This document shows, piece after piece, positions 17,824-26,165 of a stretch of DNA of 64,000 bases. Within the stretch, counting starts at the first letter, position 1. Each line of letters begins with the position of its first letter. Where the stretch lies: contig NZ_BDAY01000014.1 of the NCBI RefSeq assembly GCF_001612685.1, forward strand, positions 62,001-126,000, in the 5' to 3' direction. The position numbers and the translations under genes are program-made. The DNA comes from Nocardia altamirensis NBRC 108246 (lineage in GTDB: Bacteria; Actinomycetota; Actinomycetes; Mycobacteriales; Mycobacteriaceae). The notes under the pieces are model-generated. The model had not been told where the DNA came from, made no database searches, and was given only the letters and a program-made list of their open reading frames with translations.

Positions 17824-18873
17824 TCAGCCACCGGTGGTGAGCGTACTTGCCCTTACCATCAGTGCGTCGGCCACCGGGCGGGGTCGGCGGCCGAGGCCGC
17901 ACGCGGTGGCGACGCCATCGACCGGCCTGCCCATGGCCTGCTCGATGTGCTGCAAAGTCTGAAACTGTTCTGCCTCACTTGGGATGTCGTGCACCAGGCC
18001 CGCGTAGAAGCTGGTGCCCGCGCTCAGCGACAGTCCCGCGAGCGGTGCGTAGAACTCGGGGTCGGGCGCCGGTGGTCGGTCGCCCGCCGCGAACGGCCCA
18101 TGGATGAACTCCAGGGTGCGGCCGGCTGGCCAGTGTCGCACAACGGAATTGGCCAGATCGACCAGCGGCTGTGCATTCCGCATCGTGGCTCGTGACTTGT
18201 TGTTCAAGCTGCCGAGGCACAGATGCACGCCGAAGCGCGTTCCCTCCGGTGCGGCCGCGGCCACCTCGCCGATTCCTTTGCTCATCTTCAGGATTCGGTC
18301 GGCGAGCCGGTGCCGAGGCTGTGTCTTCGACATCACCACCAGTTCTGCGGTGGCTTCCAGTTGGATGACGACTTCGTCGCCGACCAACCGGCGGACGCCG
18401 GTTATTTCGCGAACGGTGGCGTCGACGAATGCTTTTCGGTGAAACATCAGCCCGGCCGGACCCATCGCGATGAACGCCAATGTGAACGGGGTCGGCATGC
18501 CGATTTGGAGTGCGAGGCCCGGCACGTCGCGTCCGGCGCGTAGCTTCTTGAAAATGGGCAGCGCTTCCTCGGCCTCGCGCAGATACCCGAAATCCATCAG
18601 GTCGCCGGTGAGCTTCTTGCCGCGCGCCACCCGATAGATGGTGCGGTCCTTGCTCGTTTCCCAATCTCCGGGTTTCTTCGATTCCAGGGCGCCCTGCGTT
18701 ACCAGATCTTCGATTATGGGTTTGATGTAGAACTCGTAGCGGCGTGTCTCCCCGGTCGGCAGTGTCCTCAGCAGCGGTCCCGCACTGTCGAGCATCGCTT
18801 GCATCGCGTCTGCTGTGCTCTCGGCCGGAAAACTTCCCACGAAGTGCACCGCTCGCGTACCCATGTGTCGCAT
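17824..18873 (-). CDS. MetE C-terminal-like zinc protein (UROD/MetE superfamily)
   Basis: A 349-residue protein resembling the catalytic barrel of cobalamin-independent methionine synthase. It begins with FVGSFP (like the GSFPR of MetE) and has IGMPTPFTLAFIAMGPAGL in the barrel. It keeps likely zinc ligands: H217 and C219 in GVHLCLG (MetE HxC), and C325 in TACGLGRR (MetE PDCGLKTR); E255 in LEFIHGP may be the fourth. It lacks the N-terminal half of MetE, so it could be a methyltransferase for a non-folate methyl donor or a different thiol substrate. The ATG at 18873 is chosen; an in-frame ATG nine bases later is possible. No operon partner is evident. Confidence 0.62.
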   Translation of the reverse strand: MRHMGTRAVHFVGSFPAESTADAMQAMLDSAGPLLRTLPTGETRRYEFYIKPIIEDLVTQGALESKKPGDWETSKDRTIYRVARGKKLTGDLMDFGYLREAEEALPIFKKLRAGRDVPGLALQIGMPTPFTLAFIAMGPAGLMFHRKAFVDATVREITGVRRLVGDEVVIQLEATAELVVMSKTQPRHRLADRILKMSKGIGEVAAAAPEGTRFGVHLCLGSLNNKSRATMRNAQPLVDLANSVVRHWPAGRTLEFIHGPFAAGDRPPAPDPEFYAPLAGLSLSAGTSFYAGLVHDIPSEAEQFQTLQHIEQAMGRPVDGVATACGLGRRPRPVADALMVRASTLTTGG

Positions 18874-19353
18874 CCTAGACCCACCGATTGCTGTTCGTGC
18901 ACATCTGAGAGTTCCGCTGCGGCGTTGCGGCTGGAAGCGCGCGCGCACGCTCCGGTTACCGGATGATGGCTGCGAATCATGGTGTCCAGTAGCATCATTG
19001 GCCGAATTATGTTCGAGGCTCCAGCTGTCGATACCCCTGTGCTCACGCGCGGAGGCCTGCCGCCGATGCTTGCCTGTCCGAGGTGGCCGGCCGGGCGTGC
19101 GAGCGTTCGAGAGTGTCGCGGGTGCCGTCGATCCCGACGCTCGCGAGGCTGATTTCGCCAAAATTGTTCTGCCGATGAAAAGTTAAACACCGGTCGTGCA
19201 ACTTATTTTCGGTTTCTTTTGCGCAACAATGTATCTGATCTAGGTGAAGTTGTTGCGTGCTGTTCTGTTTGCAAGCTAATCTCCCCGCACCAAAAGATCG
19301 AACGAGAATGCCGCACAGGCATTCCCGTGTTTCTCCGAGGGGAGATCCTCGTC
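18874..19353. other. Intergenic region between divergent genes
   Basis: About 480 bases between the minus-strand MetE-like gene and the plus-strand secreted hydrolase. The right part (about 19150-19260) is AT-rich and probably holds the hydrolase promoter. No gene or clear operator is recognised. Confidence 0.4.
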
Positions 19354-20352
19354 ATGCGAGTCTCTATCCGAGCAATTGTCGTGTCATTTATTTTGCTTTT
19401 CGCGCCTGCGGTGGCGCATGCCGATCCAGCGCCACCCGGCGGCTGCACGGCAGTTTCTTTCCCGCAACCCCTGTTAGGAAATCTGGCCGCGACGCTGTGT
19501 ATGCCGACAACGGCGACGAACGCGGTCATCGTGATGATGCCGGGATCCAATTACAACCACACCTATTGGGACTTCCCTTATGCCCCGCAGACCTACAGCT
19601 TCAGGCGGGCGATGAACGACGCAGGGTATGCGACCCTGGTGGTCGATCGGTTCGGCACCGGTGCCAGCAGCAGGCCGCTGAGCACACTGGTCACCGCGAC
19701 TGCTTCGGTGGTCGCGCTGCACAATCTCGTCGGCGCCCTGCGGCAGGGATTGGCAGGGTCGCAACCTTTCGGCAAAGTCATCACCGCCGGGCACTCACTC
19801 AGTTCCGGCATCGCGGTGAACGAGGCGAGCGCCCACCACGACGTGGATGGCGTTCTGCTCACTGGCTTTTCACATTCTCTGAACCTGGTCGGCGTGACGG
19901 CGGTCGTTGCCACCTATCAGCCCGCCGCGGCGGATCCGAAGTTCGCGGGAAAGGGTTATGACCCGGGCTACTTGACGACGCGGCCAGGCACCCGCGCCTT
20001 CGATTTCCACGGCACCGGCGTCGATCCCCAGGTGATCGCGACCGACGAGGCAACCAAGGATGTCTTCGCGCTGACCGAGTATCCCGACGGGCTGACCTCC
20101 ACCGTTCCGCCGATCACCAACACCATCAACGTCCCGGTCATGGTGGTGAACGGTAGCCAGGATCGGTTGTGTCTCAACGCCTGTGCGACAACGGCAGCCT
20201 TGCAAGCCGCGGAGGCGCCGTTCTTCAGCGCGGCCGCCAGGTTGCGCACGTTCGTGCTGCCCGGCAGCGGGCATTCGGTCAATCTCGCACCGAACACCGC
20301 GGACTATCAAGCCGCCGTTCGTGATTGGCTGAGCTCGACCGTGTTGCACTGA
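19354..20352 (+). CDS. Secreted alpha/beta hydrolase
   Basis: A 332-residue exported protein. It has a signal peptide (MRVSIRAIVVSFILLFAPAV, cleavage after VAHA) and an alpha/beta-hydrolase core: TNAVIVMMPGSNYNHTYWD early, a nucleophile elbow-like AGHSLSSG, an acid candidate in NGSQDRL, and a C-terminal GSGHSVN that would supply the His. GHSLSSG fits GxSxxxG, so Ser is the probable nucleophile. The ATG at 19354 follows GAGGGGAGA; earlier in-frame starts would add residues before the signal peptide. Substrate is not predictable. Confidence 0.8.
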   Translation: MRVSIRAIVVSFILLFAPAVAHADPAPPGGCTAVSFPQPLLGNLAATLCMPTTATNAVIVMMPGSNYNHTYWDFPYAPQTYSFRRAMNDAGYATLVVDRFGTGASSRPLSTLVTATASVVALHNLVGALRQGLAGSQPFGKVITAGHSLSSGIAVNEASAHHDVDGVLLTGFSHSLNLVGVTAVVATYQPAAADPKFAGKGYDPGYLTTRPGTRAFDFHGTGVDPQVIATDEATKDVFALTEYPDGLTSTVPPITNTINVPVMVVNGSQDRLCLNACATTAALQAAEAPFFSAAARLRTFVLPGSGHSVNLAPNTADYQAAVRDWLSSTVLH

Positions 20353-20374
20353 CGCTTCGCGTCGAATCCTGCGG

Positions 20375-20644
20375 TCAGAGCAGGTTGTCGGGATCCCGCG
20401 TCGGGCCGTTGATCGGCTCGACGCGGGGGTCTGCGAAGACCTCGACATTGCCGTTGCCCCCGGTGGACATGCGGGCGGCGGCGGCGTCGGTGACCCGCAA
20501 GGCGTAGAGGCCTTGGTCGGGATCGACGGCGACCAAGCCGAAGGCGGTGTCGACGTCGTCGGCGGTGAGTTCCAACTCCCGTAATGCGGTGGCCAAGGTG
20601 GCGTTTCGCGGGAGCCGAACGGTGAGCAACGGCATGCGCACCAC
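20375..20644 (-). CDS. Small conserved-looking partner of the subtilase
   Basis: An 89-residue acidic protein beginning GTG GTG CGC ATG, one base after the stop codon of the subtilase, so translation is probably coupled. It has no signal peptide or membrane segment. The N-terminal 60 residues (PLLTVRLPRNATLATALREL, then LTADDVDTAFGLV) look like a compact folded unit; the tail is Gly/Asn/Pro-rich. The function is unknown. The tight spacing suggests a physical partner, inhibitor or substrate-recognition subunit of the subtilase, as inference only. The second ATG (20635) is an alternative start. Confidence 0.65.
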   Translation of the reverse strand: MVRMPLLTVRLPRNATLATALRELELTADDVDTAFGLVAVDPDQGLYALRVTDAAAARMSTGGNGNVEVFADPRVEPINGPTRDPDNLL

Positions 20645-20645
20645 G

Positions 20646-21989
20646 TTACGCGCGGCTCGACGTCCGTTTCAGTTCCCCGAGGACCGCCGCGGTGTCGACG
20701 ACGCCGTATCCGTAGTCGTAGTTGTAGCCGCCCGCCTGGCCGCTCGCGGTGCGCTGCAGCAGCGACCGCAGCTGTGCGGGCGGCAACGTGGTGGCCGACC
20801 AGGTGGTGCGGATCGCGGCGACCAGGCCCGCCGCGACCGGGCACGCGGCCGAGGTGCCGGTGTCCGGTTCGGTCGCGCCGAACGCGGTCGACCCGAGAAA
20901 GTGGGTGTAGCCGCACACATCCGGCTTGCGGTCGGCCAACCGGCCAGGGCCCTGGGAGGAGTAGCCGACCCACTGGCCCGCGGTGTCGACGCCGCCGATG
21001 GACAGCACGGCCGGATGCGAGTTGGCCCCGGTGATCGGCCGGTCCGGAAACGCGCAGCGGCCGTCCGGGCAGCTTCGCCCGCAGTTGCCCGCGGCGAAAA
21101 CGATGTCGGCGCCCGCGGACTCCAGCGAACCGACGATCACGTTGAACGGGTGCGATGGATTGTCCGAGTAGTTACCGGGTTTCCCGACCGGGAAGTCCCA
21201 ACTCGGCGAGAACGAACCCCAGCTGTTGCTGATCACCAGCGCGCGGGACGCGGCAGGCTGATCGGTGAGCACCGTGCGCAGATGCGCGTAACCCGCAAGG
21301 GCATCGGAGAGCAGTCCGTCCATGACGCTGCCGCCCTGTCGCCTGCTCTGCAGCACGGGGATGTCGATCAACGCGGCGCGCGGCGCGCCGATGAGCGCGT
21401 CGAACGCGCACATCGAGCCGTGCGCCACGGGGAATTCGCCCGGCGTTCCGGTCACCCCCGGCGGATTCCAGCTGCGTGCCTTGTCGATGGTCACCTCGCC
21501 GCCGCGCACCCGCTTGACGTGTGCGGCGTTGATGCCGGTGTCGACGATGGCCAGCGCAACGCCCGTGCCGTCCAGGCCGGCCGCGGTCAGGTCGTCGGTG
21601 CGCAGCAGCGTCTCGACATCGCGCCAGGTGCCGACCGCGGGAGTGTCGCCGCAGGTGAGGTTGGTTTGGATCACCGGGTCCGCGAAAATCCCTGTGACAC
21701 TACGAGATCGAGCCAGTTGCAGGACGCCGGTCGCGACGTCGTCGTCGGCGATCTCGCCGCGCACCACCACCGAAGCGTCGGTGGCGGCCAGCGAGTACGA
21801 CGCCCGACTGGTATCGGTCACGGCGGGAACGGGTTTCGGCACCGCGACCGGAGCGTAGTCGTGGTCGAGCACGACCCCTGGCAGATGACCGGCAACATCG
21901 GCCGATGCGACCTCGACTGCGGGGTCGGCCACTGCGGTGATCAGATCGGCAGGCGGACGAAGCTGAATCAATACGCGCATGCACGACAT
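20646..21989 (-). CDS. Subtilisin-like serine peptidase (S8) without signal peptide
   Basis: A 447-residue S8 peptidase. The catalytic residues are visible: D150 (VALAIVDTGI), H190 (VAHGSMC), oxyanion N302 (FAAGNCG) and S380 (TGTSAACPVAAG). Several Cys residues surround the active site (LTCGD, GNCGRSCPDGRC, DVCGY). Residues 1-135 form an N-terminal region unlike a classic I9 pro-domain, and no signal peptide is present, so the enzyme is probably cytoplasmic or exported by another route. It forms a one-base-spaced pair with the downstream small gene. The ATG at 21989 is used; the ATG at 21980 is equally possible. Confidence 0.85.
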   Translation of the reverse strand: MSCMRVLIQLRPPADLITAVADPAVEVASADVAGHLPGVVLDHDYAPVAVPKPVPAVTDTSRASYSLAATDASVVVRGEIADDDVATGVLQLARSRSVTGIFADPVIQTNLTCGDTPAVGTWRDVETLLRTDDLTAAGLDGTGVALAIVDTGINAAHVKRVRGGEVTIDKARSWNPPGVTGTPGEFPVAHGSMCAFDALIGAPRAALIDIPVLQSRRQGGSVMDGLLSDALAGYAHLRTVLTDQPAASRALVISNSWGSFSPSWDFPVGKPGNYSDNPSHPFNVIVGSLESAGADIVFAAGNCGRSCPDGRCAFPDRPITGANSHPAVLSIGGVDTAGQWVGYSSQGPGRLADRKPDVCGYTHFLGSTAFGATEPDTGTSAACPVAAGLVAAIRTTWSATTLPPAQLRSLLQRTASGQAGGYNYDYGYGVVDTAAVLGELKRTSSRA

Positions 21990-22046
21990 ACTGCCGTGGC
22001 GGACGAGGTTTCGCTGCTACAGGGTAGTTAACCGTCTCAGATTGCG

Positions 22047-22080
22047 ACAAAAGGGTGCGCTCGTCGCCGAGCGCACCCCT
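22047..22080 (-). terminator. Rho-independent terminator of gnd
   Basis: On the minus strand a 10-base-pair stem GGGTGCGCTC/GAGCGCACCC with a 6-base loop is followed by TTTT, 11 bases after the gnd stop codon. This is a classical intrinsic terminator. Confidence 0.85.
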
Positions 22081-22090
22081 CGGGTCACGG

Positions 22091-23545
22091 TCAGTCGGCC
22101 TTGATCTCGCTGCGGTCGCCGCTCCACAGCGTGTGGTACTTGCCTGCGACGTCGATGCGCTCATAGGTGTGCGCACCGAAGTAGTCGCGCTGGGCCTGGG
22201 TGAGCGCGGCGGGCAGCCGCTTGGCGCGCAGACCGTCGTAGTAGGCCAGCGACGAGGCGAACGCGGGCACCGGGATGCCGAGCTGCACCGCGGTCGCCAC
22301 GACTCGGCGCCAGCTGTCGATGGCGTTCTCGATCGCCTCCTGGAAGAACGGCGCCAGGATCAGGCTCGGCAGCTGCGGGTCGGCCGCGTAGGCCTCCTTG
22401 ATCCGGTTGAGGAAGCGGGCCCGGATGATGCAGCCGCCACGCCAGATGGTGGCGAGGTCGCCCGGCTTCAGGTTCCAGTCGTATTCGACGCTCGCGGCGG
22501 CGATCTGGTCGAAGCCCTGGGCGTAGGCGACCACCTTGGACGCGTAGAGCGCGCGCTCGATGTCGTCGGTGAACTGCTCGACGTCGGCCGGCTTGTCGGC
22601 GAGACGGCCCGCCGCGAGGCCGACGGCGGCCTTACGCTGCGCGGTGGCGCCGGACAATGCGCGGGCGAACACCGCCTCGGCGATGCCGGTCACCGGGACG
22701 CCGAGATCCAACGCCGCCTTGACGGTCCAGCGGCCGGTGCCCTTCTGCTCGGCCGCGTCCAGGATCACGTCGACAAGGGGCTTGCCGGTCTTCGCGTCGA
22801 CCTGGTTGAGCACCTCGGCGGTGATCTCGACCAGGTAGCTCTCCAACTCGCCCTGGTTCCAGTGCGTGAACACGTCGGCGATCTGCTTGGCGTCGAAGCC
22901 GAGTGCGTCGCGGAACAGGTGGTAGGCCTCGCCGATCAGCTGCATATCGGCGTACTCGATGCCGTTGTGCACCATCTTGACGAAGTGGCCTGATCCGTCC
23001 GGCCCGATGTGGGTGCAGCACGGGGTTCCGTCGACCTGTGCGGCGATCGACTCGAGCAGCGGGCCGAGCACCTCGTAGGACTCCTTCGGCCCACCGGGCA
23101 TGATGGCGGGCCCGTTCAGCGCGCCCTCCTCGCCACCGGAGATGCCTGCGCCGACGAAGTGCAGGCCGCGCTCGCGCAGCGACTTCTCCCTGCGGATGGT
23201 GTCGGTGAAGAGGGCGTTGCCGCCGTCGATGATGATGTCGCCCTCGTCCATCGCGGCGGCGAGCTCCTCGATCACGGCGTCGGTCGGCTCGCCCGCCTTG
23301 ACCATGATCAGCACCCGGCGTGGCGTCTGCAGCGCGGCGACGAATTCCTCGATCGTCTCGGTGCGCACGAAGTCGCCTTCGGCGCCGTGCGCGGCGAGCA
23401 GTGCGTCGGTCTTGGCGATGCTGCGGTTGTGCAGTGCCACGGTGTGTCCGTGGCGGGCGAAGTTGCGCGCGATATTGCTGCCCATCACTGCGAGGCCGGT
23501 GACCCCGATGTGGGCGCGTGCGCTCGATCCCGCCGATGACGTCAT
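22091..23545 (-). CDS. gnd: 6-phosphogluconate dehydrogenase (decarboxylating)
   Basis: A 484-residue cytoplasmic enzyme of the oxidative pentose phosphate pathway, converting 6-phosphogluconate and NADP to ribulose 5-phosphate, CO2 and NADPH. It shows the dinucleotide-binding start IGVTGLAVMGSNIARNFA, the substrate motif GAGISGGEEGA, HFVKMVHNGIEYADMQLI with the catalytic Lys, and the C-terminal AYYDGLRAKRLPAALTQAQR. Length is normal for the family. The ATG at 23545 (MTSSAGSSARA) is chosen because homology begins there; the frame stays open far upstream. It has its own terminator. It looks like a housekeeping gene next to, rather than part of, the siderophore block. Confidence 0.96.
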   Translation of the reverse strand: MTSSAGSSARAHIGVTGLAVMGSNIARNFARHGHTVALHNRSIAKTDALLAAHGAEGDFVRTETIEEFVAALQTPRRVLIMVKAGEPTDAVIEELAAAMDEGDIIIDGGNALFTDTIRREKSLRERGLHFVGAGISGGEEGALNGPAIMPGGPKESYEVLGPLLESIAAQVDGTPCCTHIGPDGSGHFVKMVHNGIEYADMQLIGEAYHLFRDALGFDAKQIADVFTHWNQGELESYLVEITAEVLNQVDAKTGKPLVDVILDAAEQKGTGRWTVKAALDLGVPVTGIAEAVFARALSGATAQRKAAVGLAAGRLADKPADVEQFTDDIERALYASKVVAYAQGFDQIAAASVEYDWNLKPGDLATIWRGGCIIRARFLNRIKEAYAADPQLPSLILAPFFQEAIENAIDSWRRVVATAVQLGIPVPAFASSLAYYDGLRAKRLPAALTQAQRDYFGAHTYERIDVAGKYHTLWSGDRSEIKAD

Positions 23546-23815
23546 GCTGAAGGGCCTTTCACTCGGCGCGGACTCGACCGCGCTCCACCGACTGTCGACA
23601 ACCGAGCGCACAGCTGATCGCCCGAGCAAGTGGTCCACACCGTCGCCGCGGGTCGCGCGGGTCGGGTAGGTCCGCTTGTGCCGCAAGAGAACCGTCGTCC
23701 AACCTACAGGTGCGCCCGTCGGCGTATTCGGCCCCGGTTCGTTGACCATTGCCTTTGCTCCCGCGGTCGCGGTCGGGCACCGTTCTGGACGGCAGCGTTC
23801 ACCTTGTCTCTGAAA

Positions 23816-23834
23816 TTAAGTTAGGCTAACCTCA
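23816..23834 (+). promoter_or_regulatory. Iron box for the reductase/exporter operon
   Basis: TTAAGTTAGGCTAACCTCA matches the iron-box consensus at 17 of 19 positions, the best in the window. The core TAGGCT (23822-23827) could serve as the -10 element, which would put transcription start at the A of the ATG at 23834. Confidence 0.85.
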
Positions 23835-23890
23835 TGCGTTGCGCTCGAGGTGCGCACAGTCGACCCGGGTCGGTCGATGGATCTCCATAG
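23834..23890 (+). CDS. Possible leaderless 18-codon leader peptide
   Basis: An ATG at the last base of the iron box, 7 bases beyond the likely -10 TAGGCT, opens an 18-codon frame (MRCARGAHSRPGSVDGSP) ending in TAG at 23888, ten bases before the ATG at 23901. Its position fits a leaderless transcript, which is frequent in Mycobacteriales. It is out of frame with the reductase gene. It may be a coupling or attenuation leader, or chance; only position supports it. Confidence 0.25.
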   Translation: MRCARGAHSRPGSVDGSP

Positions 23891-23900
23891 AACGCAAGGG

Positions 23901-24785
23901 ATGTCACGCAATGCCGAAGATCTGCGCGGCCGGATGAACCGGACCGCCCATCTCACACGGATCGCCGAAGTGCTCGACGGCACGGCGGGCGCGAAGGTGC
24001 CCTACCCGATCGGACTGCGCGAGGTCACCGTGCTCGACGCACGCATGATCGGGTCCGGGCTGCGGCGGCTCACCTTCGGCGGGCCAGGCTTGGACGGCTT
24101 CGAAAGCCACGTGCCCACCGAGCACGTCCGGCTGGTCTATCCGGATTCCGACGGCACGCTGCGGCTGCCGGAACAGGTCGACCTCAAGCTGAAATGGCCA
24201 CGCCCGCTGCCGATCTCGCGGGAGTACACGGTCCGGCGCTTCGATCCGGTCGCCGGCGAGCTCGACATCGATTTCGCGCTGCACCCCGGCGGCCACGCGG
24301 CGAGCTGGGCCGCGGCTGCCACACCGGGAGCGACCGTGCACATCGCAGGGCCGCCCGGCGGGCTGGTTGTACCGCTCACCTACGACCGCTACCTGCTGGC
24401 AGGCGATATCACCGCGCTGCCCGCGATCGCGCGGTGGCTGGAGGCGCTGCCGTCGGACGCGCGGGGATGGGCGTTCCTCGAGGTGGTCGACGCCGCCGAG
24501 GAGCTCGATCTCGTTGCACCCGAGGGCATCGAGGTCCGCTGGCTGCATCGGGGGAGCGTGCCCGCCGGATCGTCGGACCTGCTCGAGCAGGCAGTGCGCG
24601 GTGTGCCGCTGCCGGAGGGCGAGCGGGTCTATGCGTGGATCGCCGCCGAGGCAGGCGTGGTGCGGCCGCTGCGGCGCTGGGTGCGTGAGGTGCTGCGGGC
24701 CGAACCAGGCGGCGCCGAGGTGACCGCCTACTGGAAGCGCGGGCACGCGGACTTCGACGAGGACGAGGAGGGTGGCGCCGCATGA
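23901..24785 (+). CDS. Siderophore-interacting protein (flavin ferric-siderophore reductase)
   Basis: A cytoplasmic FAD-dependent reductase of the ViuB/SIP family that releases iron from imported ferric siderophore. The FAD-binding barrel carries LRRLTFGGPGL and the flavin signature SREYTVRRF (RxYT). The C-terminal SIP domain has the family motif LLAGDITALPAIARWLEAL and ends with VTAYWKRGHA. About 294 residues is a normal length. The start is uncertain: in-frame ATGs at 23877, 23901 and 23934 and a GTG at 23850 lack a good ribosome site. 23901 is chosen because it closely follows the possible leader frame. It sits just behind the strongest iron box and is followed by the exporter gene. Confidence 0.92.
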   Translation: MSRNAEDLRGRMNRTAHLTRIAEVLDGTAGAKVPYPIGLREVTVLDARMIGSGLRRLTFGGPGLDGFESHVPTEHVRLVYPDSDGTLRLPEQVDLKLKWPRPLPISREYTVRRFDPVAGELDIDFALHPGGHAASWAAAATPGATVHIAGPPGGLVVPLTYDRYLLAGDITALPAIARWLEALPSDARGWAFLEVVDAAEELDLVAPEGIEVRWLHRGSVPAGSSDLLEQAVRGVPLPEGERVYAWIAAEAGVVRPLRRWVREVLRAEPGGAEVTAYWKRGHADFDEDEEGGAA

Positions 24786-24849
24786 GGCTGCCGAGAACGC
24801 TTGTCCCCGTTGGGCTGTCGACGCTCGACGCCATCGCGACGACGATCGG

Positions 24850-26109
24850 ATGACCGTGCTGCGACGTCTGGTCATCGATATCTCGCCACTGCGGGAGAGC
24901 AGGGCCTTCCGTTTCATCTTTGTGGCACGGCTGATTTCGCTGCTCGGCATCGGTCTGCTCATGGTGGCGCTGCCGTATCAGGTCTACCAGCTCACCCACT
25001 CCAGCCTGCACGTCGCTGGCGTGTCGGTGACGACCGCGCTGTCGATGTTCGTCGGCAGCCTGTCCGGTGGCGTGCTCGCCGATCGCCATGATCGGCGGCG
25101 CACCATTCAGCTGGCCCGCTCGCTCGCCGGGCTCGGCTTCCTGATCCTCGGCGCGAACGCGCTGCTGGCACATCCACTGCTGCCGGTGATCTACGGCGCC
25201 GCCGTGCTCGACGGCGTGGCAGGCGGGGTGAGCAGCTCGGCGTTGATGGCGCTGACGCCCGCGCTGGTCGGCCGGGAACGGCTGGCTGCCGCAGGCGCTT
25301 TGATCACGCTGACCACGGAACTCGGCACCGTCGTGACGCCGAGCGTGGCAGGCGTGATCATCGCCACCGGTGGGGTTTCGGTGACCTACTTCGTCGCGGC
25401 GGCCGCCACCGCGGTCACCGTGACGCTGTTCCAGGAGGTCGGCGCGCATCCGCCAACCGGGTCGGTGCACGAGCCGCCGCTGCGGGCCCTGCTCACCGGA
25501 ATGCGTTTCGCCGTCACGCATCAGATGGTCCGTGGGGCGCTGCTCGTCGGGCTGGCCGTCATGCTGGTGAGTGGACCGATGGTGCTGCTGCCCGCATACA
25601 ACGACACCGTGCTCGGCGCCGGATCCGGTGTGCTCGGCCTGCTGTACGGCGCACCCGCCGCTGGCGCGCTGATCGGTTTGTTCACCAGTGGCTGGACCGG
25701 GCGCGTCCGGCGCAACGGCAGGGCGCTGCTGCTGTCGGTGGCGCTGCTTCCGGTCGCGTTGATCGTCGTCGGGGCAGGCGGCACCACGGTGCTCGCGGTG
25801 CTCGGGCTCGCTGGATTCGGGCTCGGCCGTGCGGTGAACGACACCTTCCGTTTCGCGCTGCTGCAGCAGCACACCCCCGACGAGTTGCGCGGCCGGGTGT
25901 CGAGTCTGTGGCTGGTGCAAGCGGTTTCGGGCACCGCCGTCGGATCGCTGGTGGCCGGGCTGCTCGGCAACTTCTTCCGCGCGGACACGGCGCTGTTCAT
26001 CTACGGCTGTGCTGCGGCAGTGCTCGGTGTGCTGCTGTGTGCGGTACTGCGTCCGGTCTGGACGAGCACTGTCCACACCGCCGAGCCGGTCGCGGATCGC
26101 GGCAAGTGA
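24850..26109 (+). CDS. MFS siderophore exporter, EntS-like
   Basis: A 419-residue major facilitator transporter, strongly EntS-like along its whole length: FRFIFVARLISLLGIGLLMV, GGVLADRHDRRR (the MFS motif A loop), ALTPALVGRERLAAAGALI, and LLQQHTPDELRGRVSSLW near the last helices. In EntS these regions belong to the enterobactin exporter, so this protein probably secretes the newly made siderophore. About 12 membrane helices can be counted. The ATG at 24850 (MTVLRRLVIDISPL) fits the EntS N-terminus; an in-frame GTG at 24772 overlaps the reductase gene. Both genes are probably co-transcribed from the iron-box promoter. Confidence 0.92.
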   Translation: MTVLRRLVIDISPLRESRAFRFIFVARLISLLGIGLLMVALPYQVYQLTHSSLHVAGVSVTTALSMFVGSLSGGVLADRHDRRRTIQLARSLAGLGFLILGANALLAHPLLPVIYGAAVLDGVAGGVSSSALMALTPALVGRERLAAAGALITLTTELGTVVTPSVAGVIIATGGVSVTYFVAAAATAVTVTLFQEVGAHPPTGSVHEPPLRALLTGMRFAVTHQMVRGALLVGLAVMLVSGPMVLLPAYNDTVLGAGSGVLGLLYGAPAAGALIGLFTSGWTGRVRRNGRALLLSVALLPVALIVVGAGGTTVLAVLGLAGFGLGRAVNDTFRFALLQQHTPDELRGRVSSLWLVQAVSGTAVGSLVAGLLGNFFRADTALFIYGCAAAVLGVLLCAVLRPVWTSTVHTAEPVADRGK

Positions 26110-26119
26110 ACCGCCGCTG

Positions 26120-26159
26120 ATTGCCGTGCGCGGCCGGTTGCCCGGCCGCGCACGGCAAT
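26120..26159. terminator. Bidirectional terminator between exporter and DHB-AMP ligase
   Basis: A perfect 18-base-pair stem (ATTGCCGTGCGCGGCCGG and its complement) with the loop TTGC, exactly between the convergent ends of the exporter gene (26109) and the ligase gene (26166). The symmetry suggests it works in both directions. Confidence 0.8.
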
Positions 26160-26165
26160 TCGTCG

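Noticed and set aside
23850..23900. GTG at 23850 or ATG at 23877 as the reductase start
   Set aside because: Both lack a ribosome site and overlap the possible leader peptide; the extension has no similarity to the family. Kept only as alternatives.
24409..26076. 555-codon minus-strand frame opposite the exporter gene
   Set aside because: Low-complexity Gln/Arg/His-rich antisense frame; the plus strand encodes a clear EntS-like transporter.
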